The notes below the pieces were generated by a model. It did no database searches. It was not told where the DNA came from and was given only the letters and a program-made list of their open reading frames with translations. Shown here one piece after another: positions 42,869-52,308 of a stretch of 64,000 nucleotides of DNA; the stretch's first letter is position 1, and each line of letters starts with the position of its first letter. This stretch comes from Pseudomonas chlororaphis subsp. piscium (GTDB lineage: Bacteria; Pseudomonadota; Gammaproteobacteria; Pseudomonadales; Pseudomonadaceae). The position numbers and the translations under genes were made by a program. The stretch covers positions 6,563,001-6,627,000 of the forward strand of contig NZ_CP027707.1 in the NCBI RefSeq assembly GCF_003850345.1. The letters are read 5' to 3'.

Positions 42869-43687
42869 ATGAGCAAGACTCGTATCGCCTTTATCGGCGC
42901 CGGCAACATGGCTGCCAGCCTGATCGGCGGCCTGCGCGCCAAGGGCCTGGACGCCAGCCAGATCCGCGCCAGTGACCCGGGCACCGAAACCCGCGCCAAG
43001 GTCCAGGCCGAGCACGGCATTGAAGTGTTCGCCGACAACGCCGAGGCCATCGCCGGCGTCGACGTGGTGGTGCTGGCGGTCAAGCCACAGGCCATGAAGG
43101 CCGTGTGCGAAGCCCTGCGCCCCAGCCTGAAGCCGCACCAGCTGATCGTGTCCATCGCCGCCGGCATCACCTGCGCCAGCATGAACAAATGGCTCGGCGA
43201 GCAGCCGATCGTGCGCTGCATGCCCAACACCCCGGCCCTGCTGCGCCAGGGCGCCAGCGGCCTGTACGCCACCGCCGCGGTGAGCGCGGAGCAACGCCAG
43301 CAGGCGCAAGAGCTGCTGTCTGCCGTGGGCATCGTCCTGTGGCTGGAACAGGAGCAGCAACTGGACGCAGTAACCGCCGTGTCCGGCAGCGGCCCGGCGT
43401 ATTTCTTCCTGCTGATCGAAGCCATGACCGCCGCTGGCGAGAAGCTCGGCCTGCCACGGGAAACCGCCCGGCAACTGACCCTGCAGACCGCGCTGGGCGC
43501 GGCGCACATGGCGGTGTCCAGCGACGTCGACGCGGCCGAACTGCGCCGCCGCGTGACCTCGCCGGCCGGTACCACCGAGGCGGCGATCAAGTCGTTCCAG
43601 GCCAGCGGCTTCGAAGCCCTGGTGGAAAAAGCATTGGGTGCCGCAGCGCACCGCTCGGCCGAGATGGCCGAACAACTGGGCCAATAA
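42869..43687 (+). CDS. proC: Pyrroline-5-carboxylate reductase
   Basis: A 272-residue enzyme reducing pyrroline-5-carboxylate to proline with NAD(P)H. The N-terminus TRIAFIGAGNMAASLIGG is the Rossmann motif. The conserved VRCMPNTPALLRQGASGLYA and the family signature near VTSPAGTTEAAIKSF are present. RBS AAGGAC precedes the ATG. It is the last step of proline synthesis. Part of the yggS operon. Confidence 0.96.
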   Translation: MSKTRIAFIGAGNMAASLIGGLRAKGLDASQIRASDPGTETRAKVQAEHGIEVFADNAEAIAGVDVVVLAVKPQAMKAVCEALRPSLKPHQLIVSIAAGITCASMNKWLGEQPIVRCMPNTPALLRQGASGLYATAAVSAEQRQQAQELLSAVGIVLWLEQEQQLDAVTAVSGSGPAYFFLLIEAMTAAGEKLGLPRETARQLTLQTALGAAHMAVSSDVDAAELRRRVTSPAGTTEAAIKSFQASGFEALVEKALGAAAHRSAEMAEQLGQ

Positions 43688-43697
43688 GGAGCCAATG

Positions 43698-44288
43698 ATG
43701 ATTGGATTGAACACTGCGGCGGTGTACGTGCTGCAAACCCTGGGCAGCCTGTACCTGCTGATCGTGCTGCTGCGCTTCGTGCTGCAACTGGTACGCGCCG
43801 ACTTCTACAACCCGCTGTGCCAGTTCGCCGTGCGCGCCACCCAGCCGCTGCTCAAGCCGATGCGCCGGGTCATCCCGAGCCTGTTCGGTCTGGACATGTC
43901 GTCGCTGATCCTGGCGATCGTCGTGCAACTGCTGCTGATGGCCCTGACCCTGCTGCTGACCTACGGCACCACCGGCAACCCGGTACAGCTGCTGATCTGG
44001 TCGATCATTGGCGTGACCGCGCTGTTCATGAAGATTTTCTTCTTCGCCCTGATCATCAGCGTGATCCTTTCCTGGGTCGCCCCGGGCAGCCATAACCCGG
44101 GCGCCGAGCTGGTCAACCAGATCTGCGAGCCGGCCCTGGCGCCGTTCCGCCGTATCCTGCCGAGCATGGGCGGCCTGGATATCTCGCCGATCCTGGCGTT
44201 CATGGTGCTCAAGCTGATCGACATGCTGGTGATCAACAACCTGGCAGCCATGACCATGATGCCGGAAATCCTGCGTCTGCTGATCTGA
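43698..44288 (+). CDS. YggT family integral membrane protein
   Basis: A 196-residue protein with two YggT repeats, each a pair of hydrophobic helices: YLLIVLLRFVLQLVRADFYN and the matching FALIISVILSWVAPGSHNPG. The motif NP(L/G)xxxLxxxxxxPxLxPxRRxxP recurs in both halves (CQFAVRATQPLLKPMRRVIP, QICEPALAPFRRILPSMGG). Role: unclear, linked with osmotic stress in E. coli and often next to proC. The ATG at 43698 is favoured over 43695 by the 6-base spacing to AAGGAG. Confidence 0.88.
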   Translation: MIGLNTAAVYVLQTLGSLYLLIVLLRFVLQLVRADFYNPLCQFAVRATQPLLKPMRRVIPSLFGLDMSSLILAIVVQLLLMALTLLLTYGTTGNPVQLLIWSIIGVTALFMKIFFFALIISVILSWVAPGSHNPGAELVNQICEPALAPFRRILPSMGGLDISPILAFMVLKLIDMLVINNLAAMTMMPEILRLLI

Positions 44289-44301
44289 CCCGGCCTCTGT
44301 A

Positions 44302-44598
44302 ATGAGCTACTTTCGCTGGGACGGCGACGACCTGATCCTGGAGTGTCACCTGCAACCTGCGGCCCGTAGCGATGACTTCGCCGGGCTGCATGGCGAGCGC
44401 CTGAAGATCCGCCTCACCGCGCCGCCGGTGGAAGGCAAGGCCAACGCCTACCTGATGGCCTTCCTGGCCAAGGCGTTCGGCGTGTCCAAGAGCCAGGTGA
44501 GCCTGATCAGCGGCGAGCTGAACCGGCAGAAACGGGTGCGGATCAACGCGCCGAAGAAGCTGCCGGATCTGCCGGAATTGAAGCGGCCGTCCAGCTGA
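44302..44598 (+). CDS. DUF167 (YggU) family protein
   Basis: A 98-residue small basic protein of the DUF167 family. Motifs: LECHLQPAARSDDFAGLHGE, LTAPPVEGKANAYLMAFLA and KSQVSLISGELNRQKRVRI. It sits 13 bases after yggT, as in many gammaproteobacteria. No biochemical role is established. A REP pair follows. Confidence 0.9.
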   Translation: MSYFRWDGDDLILECHLQPAARSDDFAGLHGERLKIRLTAPPVEGKANAYLMAFLAKAFGVSKSQVSLISGELNRQKRVRINAPKKLPDLPELKRPSS

Positions 44599-44611
44599 CT
44601 TCATCACCGTT

Positions 44612-44690
44612 CATCGCGGGCAAGTCGGATCGCCGCCCGCTCGCTCCTACAGGCCCATACGGTCGTGTAGGAGCGAGGCTTGCCCGCGAT
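44612..44690. repeat. REP pair before metX
   Basis: Inverted copies ATCGCGGGCAAGTCGGATCG...CTACAG and GTGTAGGAGCGAGGCTTGCC...GCGAT in the 195-base gap between yggU and metX. Confidence 0.85.
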
Positions 44691-44793
44691 TGTCTCACTG
44701 CGTTTCAGTTGCCTGAAATCAGCCCCGGCCTTTGCTTGCCGCTGGGGGCAGCGGTCTTTAGACTTACGCCTCATTTAAACGAGAGCAGGGTCG

Positions 44794-45933
44794 ATGCCAA
44801 CTGCCTTTCCCGCCGATTCCGTTGGTCTGGTGACGCCGCAAGTGGCGCACTTCAGCGAGCCCCTGGCCCTGGCCTGCGGCCGCTCCCTGCCAGCCTATGA
44901 TCTGATCTTTGAGACCTACGGCCAGCTGAACGCCACGGCGAGCAATGCCGTGCTGATCTGCCACGCCCTGTCCGGCCACCACCACGCCGCCGGCTACCAC
45001 AGCCCCGACGACCGCAAGCCGGGTTGGTGGGACAGCTGCATCGGCCCGGGCAAGCCAATCGACACCAACAAGTTCTTCGTCGTCAGCCTGAACAACCTTG
45101 GCGGTTGCAACGGCTCCACCGGCCCGAGCAGCGTCAACCCGGACACCGGCAAGCCGTTCGGCGCCGATTTCCCGGTGCTGACCGTGGAAGACTGGGTGCA
45201 CAGCCAGGCGCGCCTAGCCGACCGGATCGGCATCAACCAGTGGGCCGCCGTGATCGGCGGCAGCCTGGGTGGCATGCAGGCCCTGCAGTGGACCATCACC
45301 TACCCGGACCGGGTGCGTCATTGCCTGGCCATCGCCTCGGCGCCCAAGCTGTCGGCGCAGAACATCGCCTTCAACGAAGTGGCGCGCCAGGCCATCCTCA
45401 CCGACCCCGAATTCCACGGCGGCTCGTTCCAGGAACAGGGCGTGATCCCCAAGCGCGGACTGATGCTGGCGCGGATGGTCGGGCACATCACCTACCTGTC
45501 CGACGACTCCATGGGCGAGAAATTCGGCCGTGGCCTGAAGAGCGAAAAGCTCAACTACGACTTCCACAGCGTCGAGTTCCAGGTCGAAAGCTACCTGCGT
45601 TATCAGGGCGAGGAGTTCTCCGGGCGGTTCGACGCCAACACCTACCTGCTGATGACCAAGGCATTGGATTACTTCGATCCGGCGGCGAACTTCGACGATA
45701 ACCTGGCAAAAACCTTCGAAGGCGCCAAGGCCAAGTTCTGCGTGATGTCTTTCACCACCGACTGGCGCTTCTCCCCGGCCCGCTCGCGGGAACTGGTGGA
45801 CGCCCTGATGGCCGCGCGCAAGGACGTCAGCTACCTGGAAATCGATGCCCCACAGGGCCACGACGCCTTTCTGATTCCGATCCCGCGTTACCTGCAGGCG
45901 TTCGGCAACTACATGAACCGTATAACGCTGTGA
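44794..45933 (+). CDS. metX: Homoserine O-acyltransferase MetX
   Basis: A 379-residue alpha/beta hydrolase that acylates homoserine at the start of methionine synthesis. It has the nucleophile elbow [13 protein letters not shown], the [19 protein letters not shown] oxyanion region, and the late acid and histidine ([21 protein letters not shown]). In Pseudomonas this enzyme is reported to use succinyl-CoA (MetXS); I cannot tell acyl specificity from reading alone. It is followed after 7 bases by metW, its usual partner. Confidence 0.92.
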   Translation: MPTAFPADSVGLVTPQVAHFSEPLALACGRSLPAYDLIFETYGQLNATASNAVLICHALSGHHHAAGYHSPDDRKPGWWDSCIGPGKPIDTNKFFVVSLNNLGGCNGSTGPSSVNPDTGKPFGADFPVLTVEDWVHSQARLADRIGINQWAAVIGGSLGGMQALQWTITYPDRVRHCLAIASAPKLSAQNIAFNEVARQAILTDPEFHGGSFQEQGVIPKRGLMLARMVGHITYLSDDSMGEKFGRGLKSEKLNYDFHSVEFQVESYLRYQGEEFSGRFDANTYLLMTKALDYFDPAANFDDNLAKTFEGAKAKFCVMSFTTDWRFSPARSRELVDALMAARKDVSYLEIDAPQGHDAFLIPIPRYLQAFGNYMNRITL

Positions 45934-45940
45934 GGACGCC

Positions 45941-46561
45941 ATGAGAGCCGATCTGGAAATCATCCAAGAATGGATCCCCGCCGGCAGCCGCGTGCTCGAC
46001 CTCGGTTGCGGCAATGGCGAACTGCTGAGCTGGCTGCGCGATCACAAGCAAGTCACCGGCTATGGCCTGGAAAACGACCCGGAGAACATCGCCGAGTGCG
46101 TGGCCAAGGGCATCAACGTCATCGAGCAGGACCTGGACAAGGGCCTGGGCAACTTCGCCAGCAACAGCTTCGATATCGTGGTCATGACCCAAGCTCTGCA
46201 GGCCGTGCACTACCCGGACCGGATCCTCGACGAAATGCTGCGGGTCGGCCGCCAGTGCATCATCACCTTCCCCAACTTCGGCCACTGGCGCTGCCGCTGG
46301 TACCTGGCCAGCAAGGGCCGGATGCCGGTCTCGGAGTTCCTGCCGTACACCTGGTACAACACGCCGAACATCCACTTCTGCACATTCGAGGACTTCGAAG
46401 AGCTTTGTCGCGAACGTGAAGCCAAGGTCATCGATCGCCTTGCGGTGGATCAACAGCACCGCCACGGGTGGGCCAGTAAGCTATGGCCTAATCTGTTAGG
46501 TGAGATCGGCATCTACCGCGTCAGCAGCCCCGGCCTGCAGGATCACCAGATCGCGGTATAA
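45941..46561 (+). CDS. metW: Methionine biosynthesis protein MetW
   Basis: A 206-residue SAM-methyltransferase-like protein. The SAM-binding motif is RVLDLGCGNGELLSWL, followed by IVVMTQALQAVHYPDRIL. MetW is required with MetX for full homoserine acylation in Pseudomonas and Leptospira; it may not act as a methyltransferase. It lies 7 bases after metX, so the two are cotranscribed. Confidence 0.92.
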   Translation: MRADLEIIQEWIPAGSRVLDLGCGNGELLSWLRDHKQVTGYGLENDPENIAECVAKGINVIEQDLDKGLGNFASNSFDIVVMTQALQAVHYPDRILDEMLRVGRQCIITFPNFGHWRCRWYLASKGRMPVSEFLPYTWYNTPNIHFCTFEDFEELCREREAKVIDRLAVDQQHRHGWASKLWPNLLGEIGIYRVSSPGLQDHQIAV

Positions 46562-46588
46562 ACCAGGTTCAAAGCAAGGAGAACGATC

Positions 46589-47023
46589 ATGGGTCGCTTG
46601 GTTACTTTTCTATTGGCAGCGTGCCTGAGCGCATCGGCGATGGCCGCCGAGCCTATCAAGGGCGAGCGCCAGGAAGTGTTCGGTGACGTGACCGTGCACT
46701 ACAACACCTTCAACTCCACCTTCCTGCAACCGGATATCGCCAAAGCCGCGGAGCTGGTGCGCAGCAAGAACCAGGGCGTGATCAACGTTTCCGTGCTCAA
46801 GGCCGGCAAGCCGCTGGTCGCCCAGGTCACCGGGACCGTCAAGGACCTGACCAGCCAATCGGTGCCGCTGAAATTCAAGCAGATCACCGAACAGGGCGCG
46901 ATCTACTACATCGCCCAGTATCCGGTGGAACAGCAGGAAACCCGCACCTTCGAAATCAAGGTGCAGACCGGTGACGCGATCAACACCATCAATTTCAACC
47001 AAGAGCTTTTCCCCGGCGAATGA
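46589..47023 (+). CDS. DUF4426 periplasmic protein
   Basis: A 144-residue exported protein with a signal peptide ([18 protein letters not shown], probable cleavage after MAA). The mature part is rich in beta strands ([35 protein letters not shown]). AAGGAG lies 7-8 bases before the ATG. It stands between metW and rdgB in Pseudomonas genomes. No function is known to me. The stop overlaps the rdgB start. Confidence 0.82.
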   Translation: MGRLVTFLLAACLSASAMAAEPIKGERQEVFGDVTVHYNTFNSTFLQPDIAKAAELVRSKNQGVINVSVLKAGKPLVAQVTGTVKDLTSQSVPLKFKQITEQGAIYYIAQYPVEQQETRTFEIKVQTGDAINTINFNQELFPGE

Positions 47024-47616
47024 TGACTTTTACCCAACTCGTACTGGCCAGCCATAACGCCGGCAAACTCAAGGAACTCCAGGCCATGCTCGGCGATTCG
47101 GTGCACCTGCGCTCGATCGGCGAGTTCAGCAGCGTCGAGCCGGAAGAAACCGGCCTGTCGTTCGTCGAGAACGCCATTCTCAAGGCCCGCAACGCCTCAC
47201 GCATTTCCGGCCTGCCGGCGCTGGCGGATGATTCGGGCCTGGCGGTGGACTTCCTCGGCGGCGCGCCGGGGATCTACTCGGCGCGTTACGCCGACGGCCA
47301 GGGCGACGCGGCGAACAACGCCAAGCTGCTGGACGTCCTGAAGGATGTACCCGAGGCCGAGCGCAGCGCGCAGTTCGTCTGTGTGCTGGCGCTGGTACGG
47401 CATGCCGAGGATCCGCTGCCGATCCTCTGCGAAGGTCTGTGGCACGGACGCATCCTCACGGCCGCCAGCGGCGAGCACGGTTTCGGCTACGACCCGCTGT
47501 TCTGGGTACCGGAGCGCAACTGCTCCAGCGCCGAACTGGACCCGATCCAAAAGAACCAACTCAGCCATCGCGCCCGCGCCATGGCCATTCTGCGGCAACG
47601 CTTGAGCCTGCAATGA
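47020..47616 (+). CDS. rdgB: Non-canonical purine NTP pyrophosphatase (dITP/XTP)
   Basis: A 198-residue Ham1/RdgB enzyme that removes dITP, ITP and XTP from nucleotide pools. Motifs: [56 protein letters not shown] and [13 protein letters not shown]. ATGs occur at 47020 and 47023; the first overlaps the previous stop (ATGATGA) and I cannot choose between them. The end overlaps the hemW start by four bases. Confidence 0.95.
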   Translation: MMTFTQLVLASHNAGKLKELQAMLGDSVHLRSIGEFSSVEPEETGLSFVENAILKARNASRISGLPALADDSGLAVDFLGGAPGIYSARYADGQGDAANNAKLLDVLKDVPEAERSAQFVCVLALVRHAEDPLPILCEGLWHGRILTAASGEHGFGYDPLFWVPERNCSSAELDPIQKNQLSHRARAMAILRQRLSLQ

Positions 47617-48815
47617 CCATAGATTCGTCCGCGCAACCGCTGATTCTCGGCGGTGCGCAAACGCCCCGGGCGGCCCTGCCCCATCTGCCGCCCCTGGCGC
47701 TGTACATCCACATCCCGTGGTGTGTACGCAAATGCCCTTACTGCGACTTCAACTCCCACGCCGCCAGCCCGGTGCTGCCGGAAGAAGAGTACGTCGACGC
47801 CCTGCTGGCCGACCTCGACCAGGACCTGCCCGCCGTCTACGGCCGCGAGCTGAGTTCGATCTTCTTCGGCGGCGGTACGCCGAGCCTGTTCAGCGCCCAG
47901 GCCCTGGGCCGGCTGCTCAAGGGCGTGGAGCAACGCATCCCGTTCGCCCCCGACATCGAGATCACCCTGGAAGCCAACCCCGGGACCTTCGAGCAGGAGA
48001 AGTTCACCGCCTATCGCGCCCTGGGCATCAATCGCCTGTCGATCGGTATCCAGAGCTTCCAGGAAGAAAAACTCAAGGCCCTGGGCCGCATCCACAACGG
48101 CGACGAGGCGGTCCGCGCCGCCGGCATGGCGCGCCAGGCCGGGTTCGACAACTTCAATCTGGACCTGATGCACGGCCTGCCGGATCAGTCCCTGGACGAC
48201 GCCCTGAGCGACCTGCGCCAGGCTATCGCCATGAAGCCGACCCACCTGTCCTGGTACCAGCTGACCCTGGAGCCCAATACGGTGTTCTGGAACCAGCCGC
48301 CGACGCTGCCGGAAGACGACACCCTGTGGGACATCCAGGAAGCCGGCCAGGCGTTGCTGGCCGAACACGGCTACGTCCAGTACGAAGTCTCGGCCTATGC
48401 CCAGCCCGGCCGGGCGGCCCGGCACAACCTCAATTACTGGAGCTTCGGCGACTTCATCGGCATCGGCGCCGGCGCCCACGGCAAGCTCAGCCATCCGGAC
48501 GGGCGCATCGTGCGTACCTGGAAGACCCGCCTGCCCAAGGACTACCTCAACCCGGCGAAAAACTTCAAGGCCGGCGAAAAGGACCTGAGCAACGAAGAAC
48601 TGCCGTTCGAGTTCTTGATGAACGCCCTGCGCCTGACCGAAGGCGTCGAGGCCCGGCTGTATCCGGAGCGCACCGGGCTGCCCCTGGAAAGCCTCGCCGA
48701 AGGTCGCCGCGACGCCGAACAAAGCGGCCTGTTGCAGGTCGAACCGTCACGCCTGGCGGCCACCCCGCGCGGCCAACTCTTCCTCAATGACTTGCTGCAG
48801 AAATTTCTGAGCTGA
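47613..48815 (+). CDS. hemW: Radical SAM heme chaperone HemW
   Basis: A 400-residue radical SAM protein, formerly called coproporphyrinogen oxidase-like. The iron-sulfur cluster cysteines are in [18 protein letters not shown] (CX3CX2C), and the SAM glycine motif is [12 protein letters not shown] HemN-type C-terminal domain follows. HemW delivers heme to respiratory enzymes; the residues that separate it from HemN favour HemW. The ATG at 47613 overlaps the rdgB stop (ATGA). Confidence 0.9.
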   Translation: MTIDSSAQPLILGGAQTPRAALPHLPPLALYIHIPWCVRKCPYCDFNSHAASPVLPEEEYVDALLADLDQDLPAVYGRELSSIFFGGGTPSLFSAQALGRLLKGVEQRIPFAPDIEITLEANPGTFEQEKFTAYRALGINRLSIGIQSFQEEKLKALGRIHNGDEAVRAAGMARQAGFDNFNLDLMHGLPDQSLDDALSDLRQAIAMKPTHLSWYQLTLEPNTVFWNQPPTLPEDDTLWDIQEAGQALLAEHGYVQYEVSAYAQPGRAARHNLNYWSFGDFIGIGAGAHGKLSHPDGRIVRTWKTRLPKDYLNPAKNFKAGEKDLSNEELPFEFLMNALRLTEGVEARLYPERTGLPLESLAEGRRDAEQSGLLQVEPSRLAATPRGQLFLNDLLQKFLS

Positions 48816-48837
48816 TTTCAGCCCTAAGGGAAAACGA

Positions 48838-49161
48838 ATGGATTTGATACTCGACCTGCTCGCTACCGTGTCCCGCTGGAGTCGCAGCAACCTTTCAGAA
48901 ATCTCCCTGGCCCTGGTCGGCTGCCTGCTGGTGCTGTTCGGCGCCGATATCAAAGGCTGGGTCGAAGCGCGCCTGGGCGGCCTCGCCGGCGCCCTGCGCG
49001 TACCGATGATGGCGCTGCTGTGCATGATCGGCAGCGGCGCGGCGCTGATCTACGCCACGCCATGGATCGTCCGCGGCCTGAGCCAGTTCAACAACTACAG
49101 CCTGGCGCCGGTGCTGCTGGTGGTGCTGGTGCTGATTGGCGTAGTAGCAGACCGCCGCTGA
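48838..49161 (+). CDS. DUF3392 membrane protein
   Basis: A 107-residue inner-membrane protein. Three hydrophobic helices are visible (ISLALVGCLLVLFGADI, MALLCMIGSGAALIYATPWI, LAPVLLVVLVLIGVVADRR). It matches the DUF3392 proteins that follow hemW in Pseudomonas. No function known. The ATG at 48838 has AAGGGAAAACGA upstream. Followed by a long inverted repeat. Confidence 0.83.
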   Translation: MDLILDLLATVSRWSRSNLSEISLALVGCLLVLFGADIKGWVEARLGGLAGALRVPMMALLCMIGSGAALIYATPWIVRGLSQFNNYSLAPVLLVVLVLIGVVADRR

Positions 49162-49163
49162 CC

Positions 49164-49296
49164 TGTAGCCGCTGCCGCAGGCTGCGATTGGCTGCGCAGC
49201 AGCCATAAACCCAGACACTGCGTTACACCTGACGTATCGCATCGACAGGCTTGGCGGTCGCTTCGCAACCGATCGCAGCCTGCGGCAGCGGCTACA
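49164..49296. repeat. Long inverted repeat with 25-base perfect arms
   Basis: TGTAGCCGCTGCCGCAGGCT...GCGAT (49164-49188) and its exact reverse complement (49272-49296) flank 83 bases that include CTGCGCAGCAG. This is a different repeat family from the TCGCGAT REP and also occurs, degenerate, at 22771-22910. Confidence 0.8.
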
Positions 49297-49312
49297 TGAC
49301 TTATGCACAAGG

Positions 49313-49870
49313 ATGAATATGAGCAGGAAAGCCGCCGAAGAAGTCAGCAAGTTCCTCAGCTACGTGCTGCGCCATGAGCCGCAGGCGATTGGCCTGCAGC
49401 TGGACAGCGAAGGCTGGGCCGGGATCGATGCCTTGATCGAGGGTGCCGCCGGGGAAGGACGCCAGCTGACGCCCGAACTGATCGCCGAGGTGGTCGCCAG
49501 CAACGACAAGAAACGCTTTGCCCTGTCCGAGGACGGCCAGCGCATCCGCGCCGTGCAAGGCCACTCCAGCAAGACCGTGAGCCTGCAGCTCGCCGAGCAG
49601 CAGCCACCGGCGGTGCTTTACCACGGTACCGCCACGCGGTTCATGGACTCGATCAACGAGAAAGGCCTGATCCCGGGCGCACGCCATCACGTGCACCTGT
49701 CACAGGATATGACGACCGCCGAAGCGGTGGGGCAACGTTACGGGAAGGTAGTGATACTCAAGATCGCCGCACAGGACATGCAGGCGCAGGGCTTCAAGTT
49801 CTATCAAGCGGAGAACGGGGTCTGGCTGACCGATCAGGTTCCCGTCGGTTTTATCGAAACGCTGTTGTAG
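49313..49870 (+). CDS. kptA: RNA 2'-phosphotransferase KptA/Tpt1
   Basis: A 185-residue protein of the Tpt1/KptA family, which moves an internal 2'-phosphate from RNA to NAD+. Motifs: VSKFLSYVLRHEPQAIGLQL with the Arg-His pair, FALSEDGQRIRAVQGHS, YHGTATRFMDSINEKGLIPG and HHVHLSQDMTTAEAVGQRYG. In yeast it finishes tRNA splicing; bacteria lack that pathway so the native substrate is unknown. The ATG at 49313 or 49319 may be used. It stands alone between repeats. Confidence 0.9.
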   Translation: MNMSRKAAEEVSKFLSYVLRHEPQAIGLQLDSEGWAGIDALIEGAAGEGRQLTPELIAEVVASNDKKRFALSEDGQRIRAVQGHSSKTVSLQLAEQQPPAVLYHGTATRFMDSINEKGLIPGARHHVHLSQDMTTAEAVGQRYGKVVILKIAAQDMQAQGFKFYQAENGVWLTDQVPVGFIETLL

Positions 49871-49967
49871 GAGCGAGCGGGCGGCGATCCGACTTGCCCG
49901 CGCTAGTCTTGCCGCGGCCTACCTGACATAGCGCGGTGCAACGATCGCGAGCAAGCTTCGCTCCTAC
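49866..49967. repeat. REP pair overlapping the kptA stop
   Basis: GTAGGAGCGAGCGGGCGGCG... (ending CCCGCG, 49866-49902) and ATCGCGAGCAAGCTTCGCTC followed by CTAC (49944-49967). The first copy begins within the kptA stop codon, so the repeat supplies the end of the gene. The two copies are of different subtypes. Confidence 0.75.
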
Positions 49968-49975
49968 CGATTGGT

Positions 49976-50701
49976 TCAGGCCAGCTTTTCGAACTTCAGA
50001 TCCCACACACCATGGCCCAGGCGCTCGCCGCGGCGCTCGAACTTGGTGATCGGACGCTCGGCCGGGCGCGGCACGCACTTGCCGTCTTCGGCCAGGTTGC
50101 GGTAACCCGGCGCGACATTCATCACTTCCAGCATGTACTCGGCATAAGGCTCCCAGTCGGTGGCCATGTGCAGGATGCCGCCGACCTTCAGCTTGCTGCG
50201 CACCAGCTCGGCGAAGGACGCCTGGACGATACGGCGCTTGTGGTGACGGCTCTTGTGCCACGGATCGGGGAAAAACAGCATCAGGCGATCCAGGCTGTTA
50301 TCGGCGATGCAGCGGTTGAGCACTTCGATCGCATCGCAATCGTAGACCCGCAGGTTCGTCAGGCCCTGGGTCAGCACGCCGTTGAGCAGCGCGCCGACAC
50401 CCGGACGGTGCACTTCCACACCGATGAAATCCTGCTCCGGCGCGGCCGCGGCCATTTCCAGCAGTGAATGGCCCATGCCGAAGCCGATTTCCAGGGAACG
50501 TGGCGCCGAGCGGCCAAACACCTGATCGAAATCCACCGGCGCGTCGGCCAGCGGCAGCACATACAGCGGCGCGCCCTGCTCCAGGCCGCGCTGCTGGCCT
50601 TCGGTCATGCGCCCGGCGCGCATCACGAAACTCTTGATGCGGCGGTGTTGGCGCTCGTCGCCGGCTTCCGGCTGGATTGGCGTGTCGTTTGATTCAGTCA
50701 T
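49976..50701 (-). CDS. trmB: tRNA (guanine-N7)-methyltransferase
   Basis: A 241-residue SAM-dependent enzyme that makes m7G46 in tRNA. The SAM motif is [15 protein letters not shown], and [20 protein letters not shown] is the TrmB signature. The ATG at 50701 is favoured over a TTG three bases earlier. It lies 10 bases after thiG, at the end of a thiS-thiG-trmB set. Confidence 0.95.
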   Translation of the reverse strand: MTESNDTPIQPEAGDERQHRRIKSFVMRAGRMTEGQQRGLEQGAPLYVLPLADAPVDFDQVFGRSAPRSLEIGFGMGHSLLEMAAAAPEQDFIGVEVHRPGVGALLNGVLTQGLTNLRVYDCDAIEVLNRCIADNSLDRLMLFFPDPWHKSRHHKRRIVQASFAELVRSKLKVGGILHMATDWEPYAEYMLEVMNVAPGYRNLAEDGKCVPRPAERPITKFERRGERLGHGVWDLKFEKLA

Positions 50702-50710
50702 CAATGGCTC

Positions 50711-51505
50711 TTACTTGATCAGACCATCCAGCGGCGAGGAGGCGCTGGCATAGAGTTTCTTCGGCATGCGGCCGGCGAGGTACGCCAGGCGGCCTGCCAC
50801 AATGGCGTGCTTCATGGCTTCGGCCATCAGCACCGGTTGTTGCGCATGGGCGATGGCCGAGTTCATCAGCACCGCTTCGCAGCCCAGCTCCATGGCGATG
50901 GTGGCGTCGGAGGCAGTACCGACACCGGCATCCACCAGCACCGGGACCTTGGCTTCTTCGAGGATGATCTGCAGGTTGTACGGGTTGCAGATCCCCAGGC
51001 CAGTACCGATCAGGCCGGCCAGCGGCATGACCGCGATGCAGCCCATTTCCGCCAACTGGCGGGCGATGATCGGGTCATCGCTGGTGTACACCATCACGTC
51101 GAAACCTTCCTTGACCAGCACTTCGGCGGCCTTGAGGGTTTCCAGCACGTTGGGGAACAGGGTCTTCTGGTCGGCCAGCACTTCCAGCTTCACCAGATTG
51201 TGGCCATCGAGCAGCTCACGGGCCAGGCGGCAAGTGCGCACGGCCTCGACCGCGTCATAGCAGCCGGCGGTGTTCGGCAGGATGGTGTAGCGATCCGGCG
51301 GCAGGATATCCAGCAGGTTCGGTTCGCCCGGGTTCTGGCCGATATTGGTCCGGCGCACGGCGACGGTGACGATCTCGGCACCCGAGGCTTCGATGGCCAG
51401 GCGGGTTTCTTCCATGTCACGGTACTTGCCGGTGCCTACCAGCAAACGCGACTGGTAGGTACGACCGGCCAGGACGAAAGGCTTGTCGCTGCGAACGTTG
51501 CTCAT
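50711..51505 (-). CDS. thiG: Thiazole synthase ThiG
   Basis: A 264-residue TIM-barrel enzyme forming the thiazole ring of thiamine from deoxyxylulose phosphate, dehydroglycine and ThiS thiocarboxylate. Motifs: [19 protein letters not shown], the catalytic lysine in [17 protein letters not shown], and [20 protein letters not shown]. It lies 67 bases downstream of thiS. No TPP riboswitch was recognised upstream of the pair. Confidence 0.95.
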   Translation of the reverse strand: MSNVRSDKPFVLAGRTYQSRLLVGTGKYRDMEETRLAIEASGAEIVTVAVRRTNIGQNPGEPNLLDILPPDRYTILPNTAGCYDAVEAVRTCRLARELLDGHNLVKLEVLADQKTLFPNVLETLKAAEVLVKEGFDVMVYTSDDPIIARQLAEMGCIAVMPLAGLIGTGLGICNPYNLQIILEEAKVPVLVDAGVGTASDATIAMELGCEAVLMNSAIAHAQQPVLMAEAMKHAIVAGRLAYLAGRMPKKLYASASSPLDGLIK

Positions 51506-51572
51506 CGGAAATCCTCTGTTGGGGTGAGGTTCTTGCAGAATGCGTGGGTGGGGCCAGCCCTGGCCCGGGTGG

Positions 51573-51773
51573 CTAGCCGCCGCCGATGGCGTGAACTACT
51601 TCGACCTGATCGCCCTCGTTGAGGGTGGTCTCGGCGTGCTGGCTGCGCGGGACGATATCCAGGTTGAGTTCGACCGCGATCCGGCGTCCGGTCAGGTCCA
51701 GACGGGTCAGCAGGGCCGCAACGGTTTCGCCGTCGGGCAGTTCAAAGGATTCGCCGTTCAACTGAATGCGCAT
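51573..51773 (-). CDS. thiS: Sulfur carrier protein ThiS
   Basis: A 66-residue ubiquitin-fold sulfur carrier: [20 protein letters not shown] to the required C-terminal Gly-Gly (VVHAIGGG). The terminal glycine is adenylated and thiocarboxylated to give sulfur to ThiG. The ATG at 51773 gives the standard start; longer ATGs at 51788/51791 exist but add residues not expected in the fold. Confidence 0.92.
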   Translation of the reverse strand: MRIQLNGESFELPDGETVAALLTRLDLTGRRIAVELNLDIVPRSQHAETTLNEGDQVEVVHAIGGG

Positions 51774-51863
51774 GCCGAATGCCGCCATCATTTTTAGGGG
51801 CCAGCATTCTAGCCCGATCAGTCTGGCCGACCCAAGCCATTCGTCTCGAAATGGACCTGCCGG

Positions 51864-52235
51864 TCAGCTCAACCGCCAGGCGGCAAGACCCAGGCACAAC
51901 CAGCCGATCAGGAAGGCCAGGCCACCGAAAGGGGTAACGATGCCGAGCTTGCTGAAACCGGTCAGGGTCAGCAGGTAGAGACTGCCGGAAAACAGCAGGA
52001 TGCCGATGGCGAATGAAGCGCCGGCCCAGGTCACCAGGCGACCGGGGATTTGCGTGGCCAGCAGCGCCACACCCAACAGCGCCAAGGTGTGCACCAACTG
52101 GTAGGTGACGCCGGTATGGAAAATCGCCAGGTATTCCGCGCTCAGGCGATTTTTCAGGCCATGGGCAGCGAATGCGCCCAGGGCAACGCCGGTAAAGCCG
52201 AAAAAGGCGGCCAGCATCAGGAAACCACGCAGCAT
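51864..52235 (-). CDS. DUF423 membrane protein
   Basis: A 123-residue membrane protein with four helices. It starts [20 protein letters not shown] and has [20 protein letters not shown], the conserved family region, then [14 protein letters not shown] and a C-terminal helix pair. The family (YgdD-like) has no known role. It is divergent from mtgA with 73 bases between starts, a gap that carries a TATAAT box for mtgA. Confidence 0.87.
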   Translation of the reverse strand: MLRGFLMLAAFFGFTGVALGAFAAHGLKNRLSAEYLAIFHTGVTYQLVHTLALLGVALLATQIPGRLVTWAGASFAIGILLFSGSLYLLTLTGFSKLGIVTPFGGLAFLIGWLCLGLAAWRLS

Positions 52236-52269
52236 GAGGAACTCCAGTCAGTATCGTCGGTCGGGCCTG

Positions 52270-52275
52270 TATAAT
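52270..52275 (+). promoter_or_regulatory. Candidate -10 box of mtgA
   Basis: A perfect TATAAT 33 bases before the mtgA ATG. No good -35 hexamer is seen 16-18 bases upstream, so an extended -10 or activator-dependent promoter is possible. Confidence 0.4.
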
Positions 52276-52308
52276 GGCGCGCTCAACCGGTTCGGCCAAG
52301 CCATCTCT

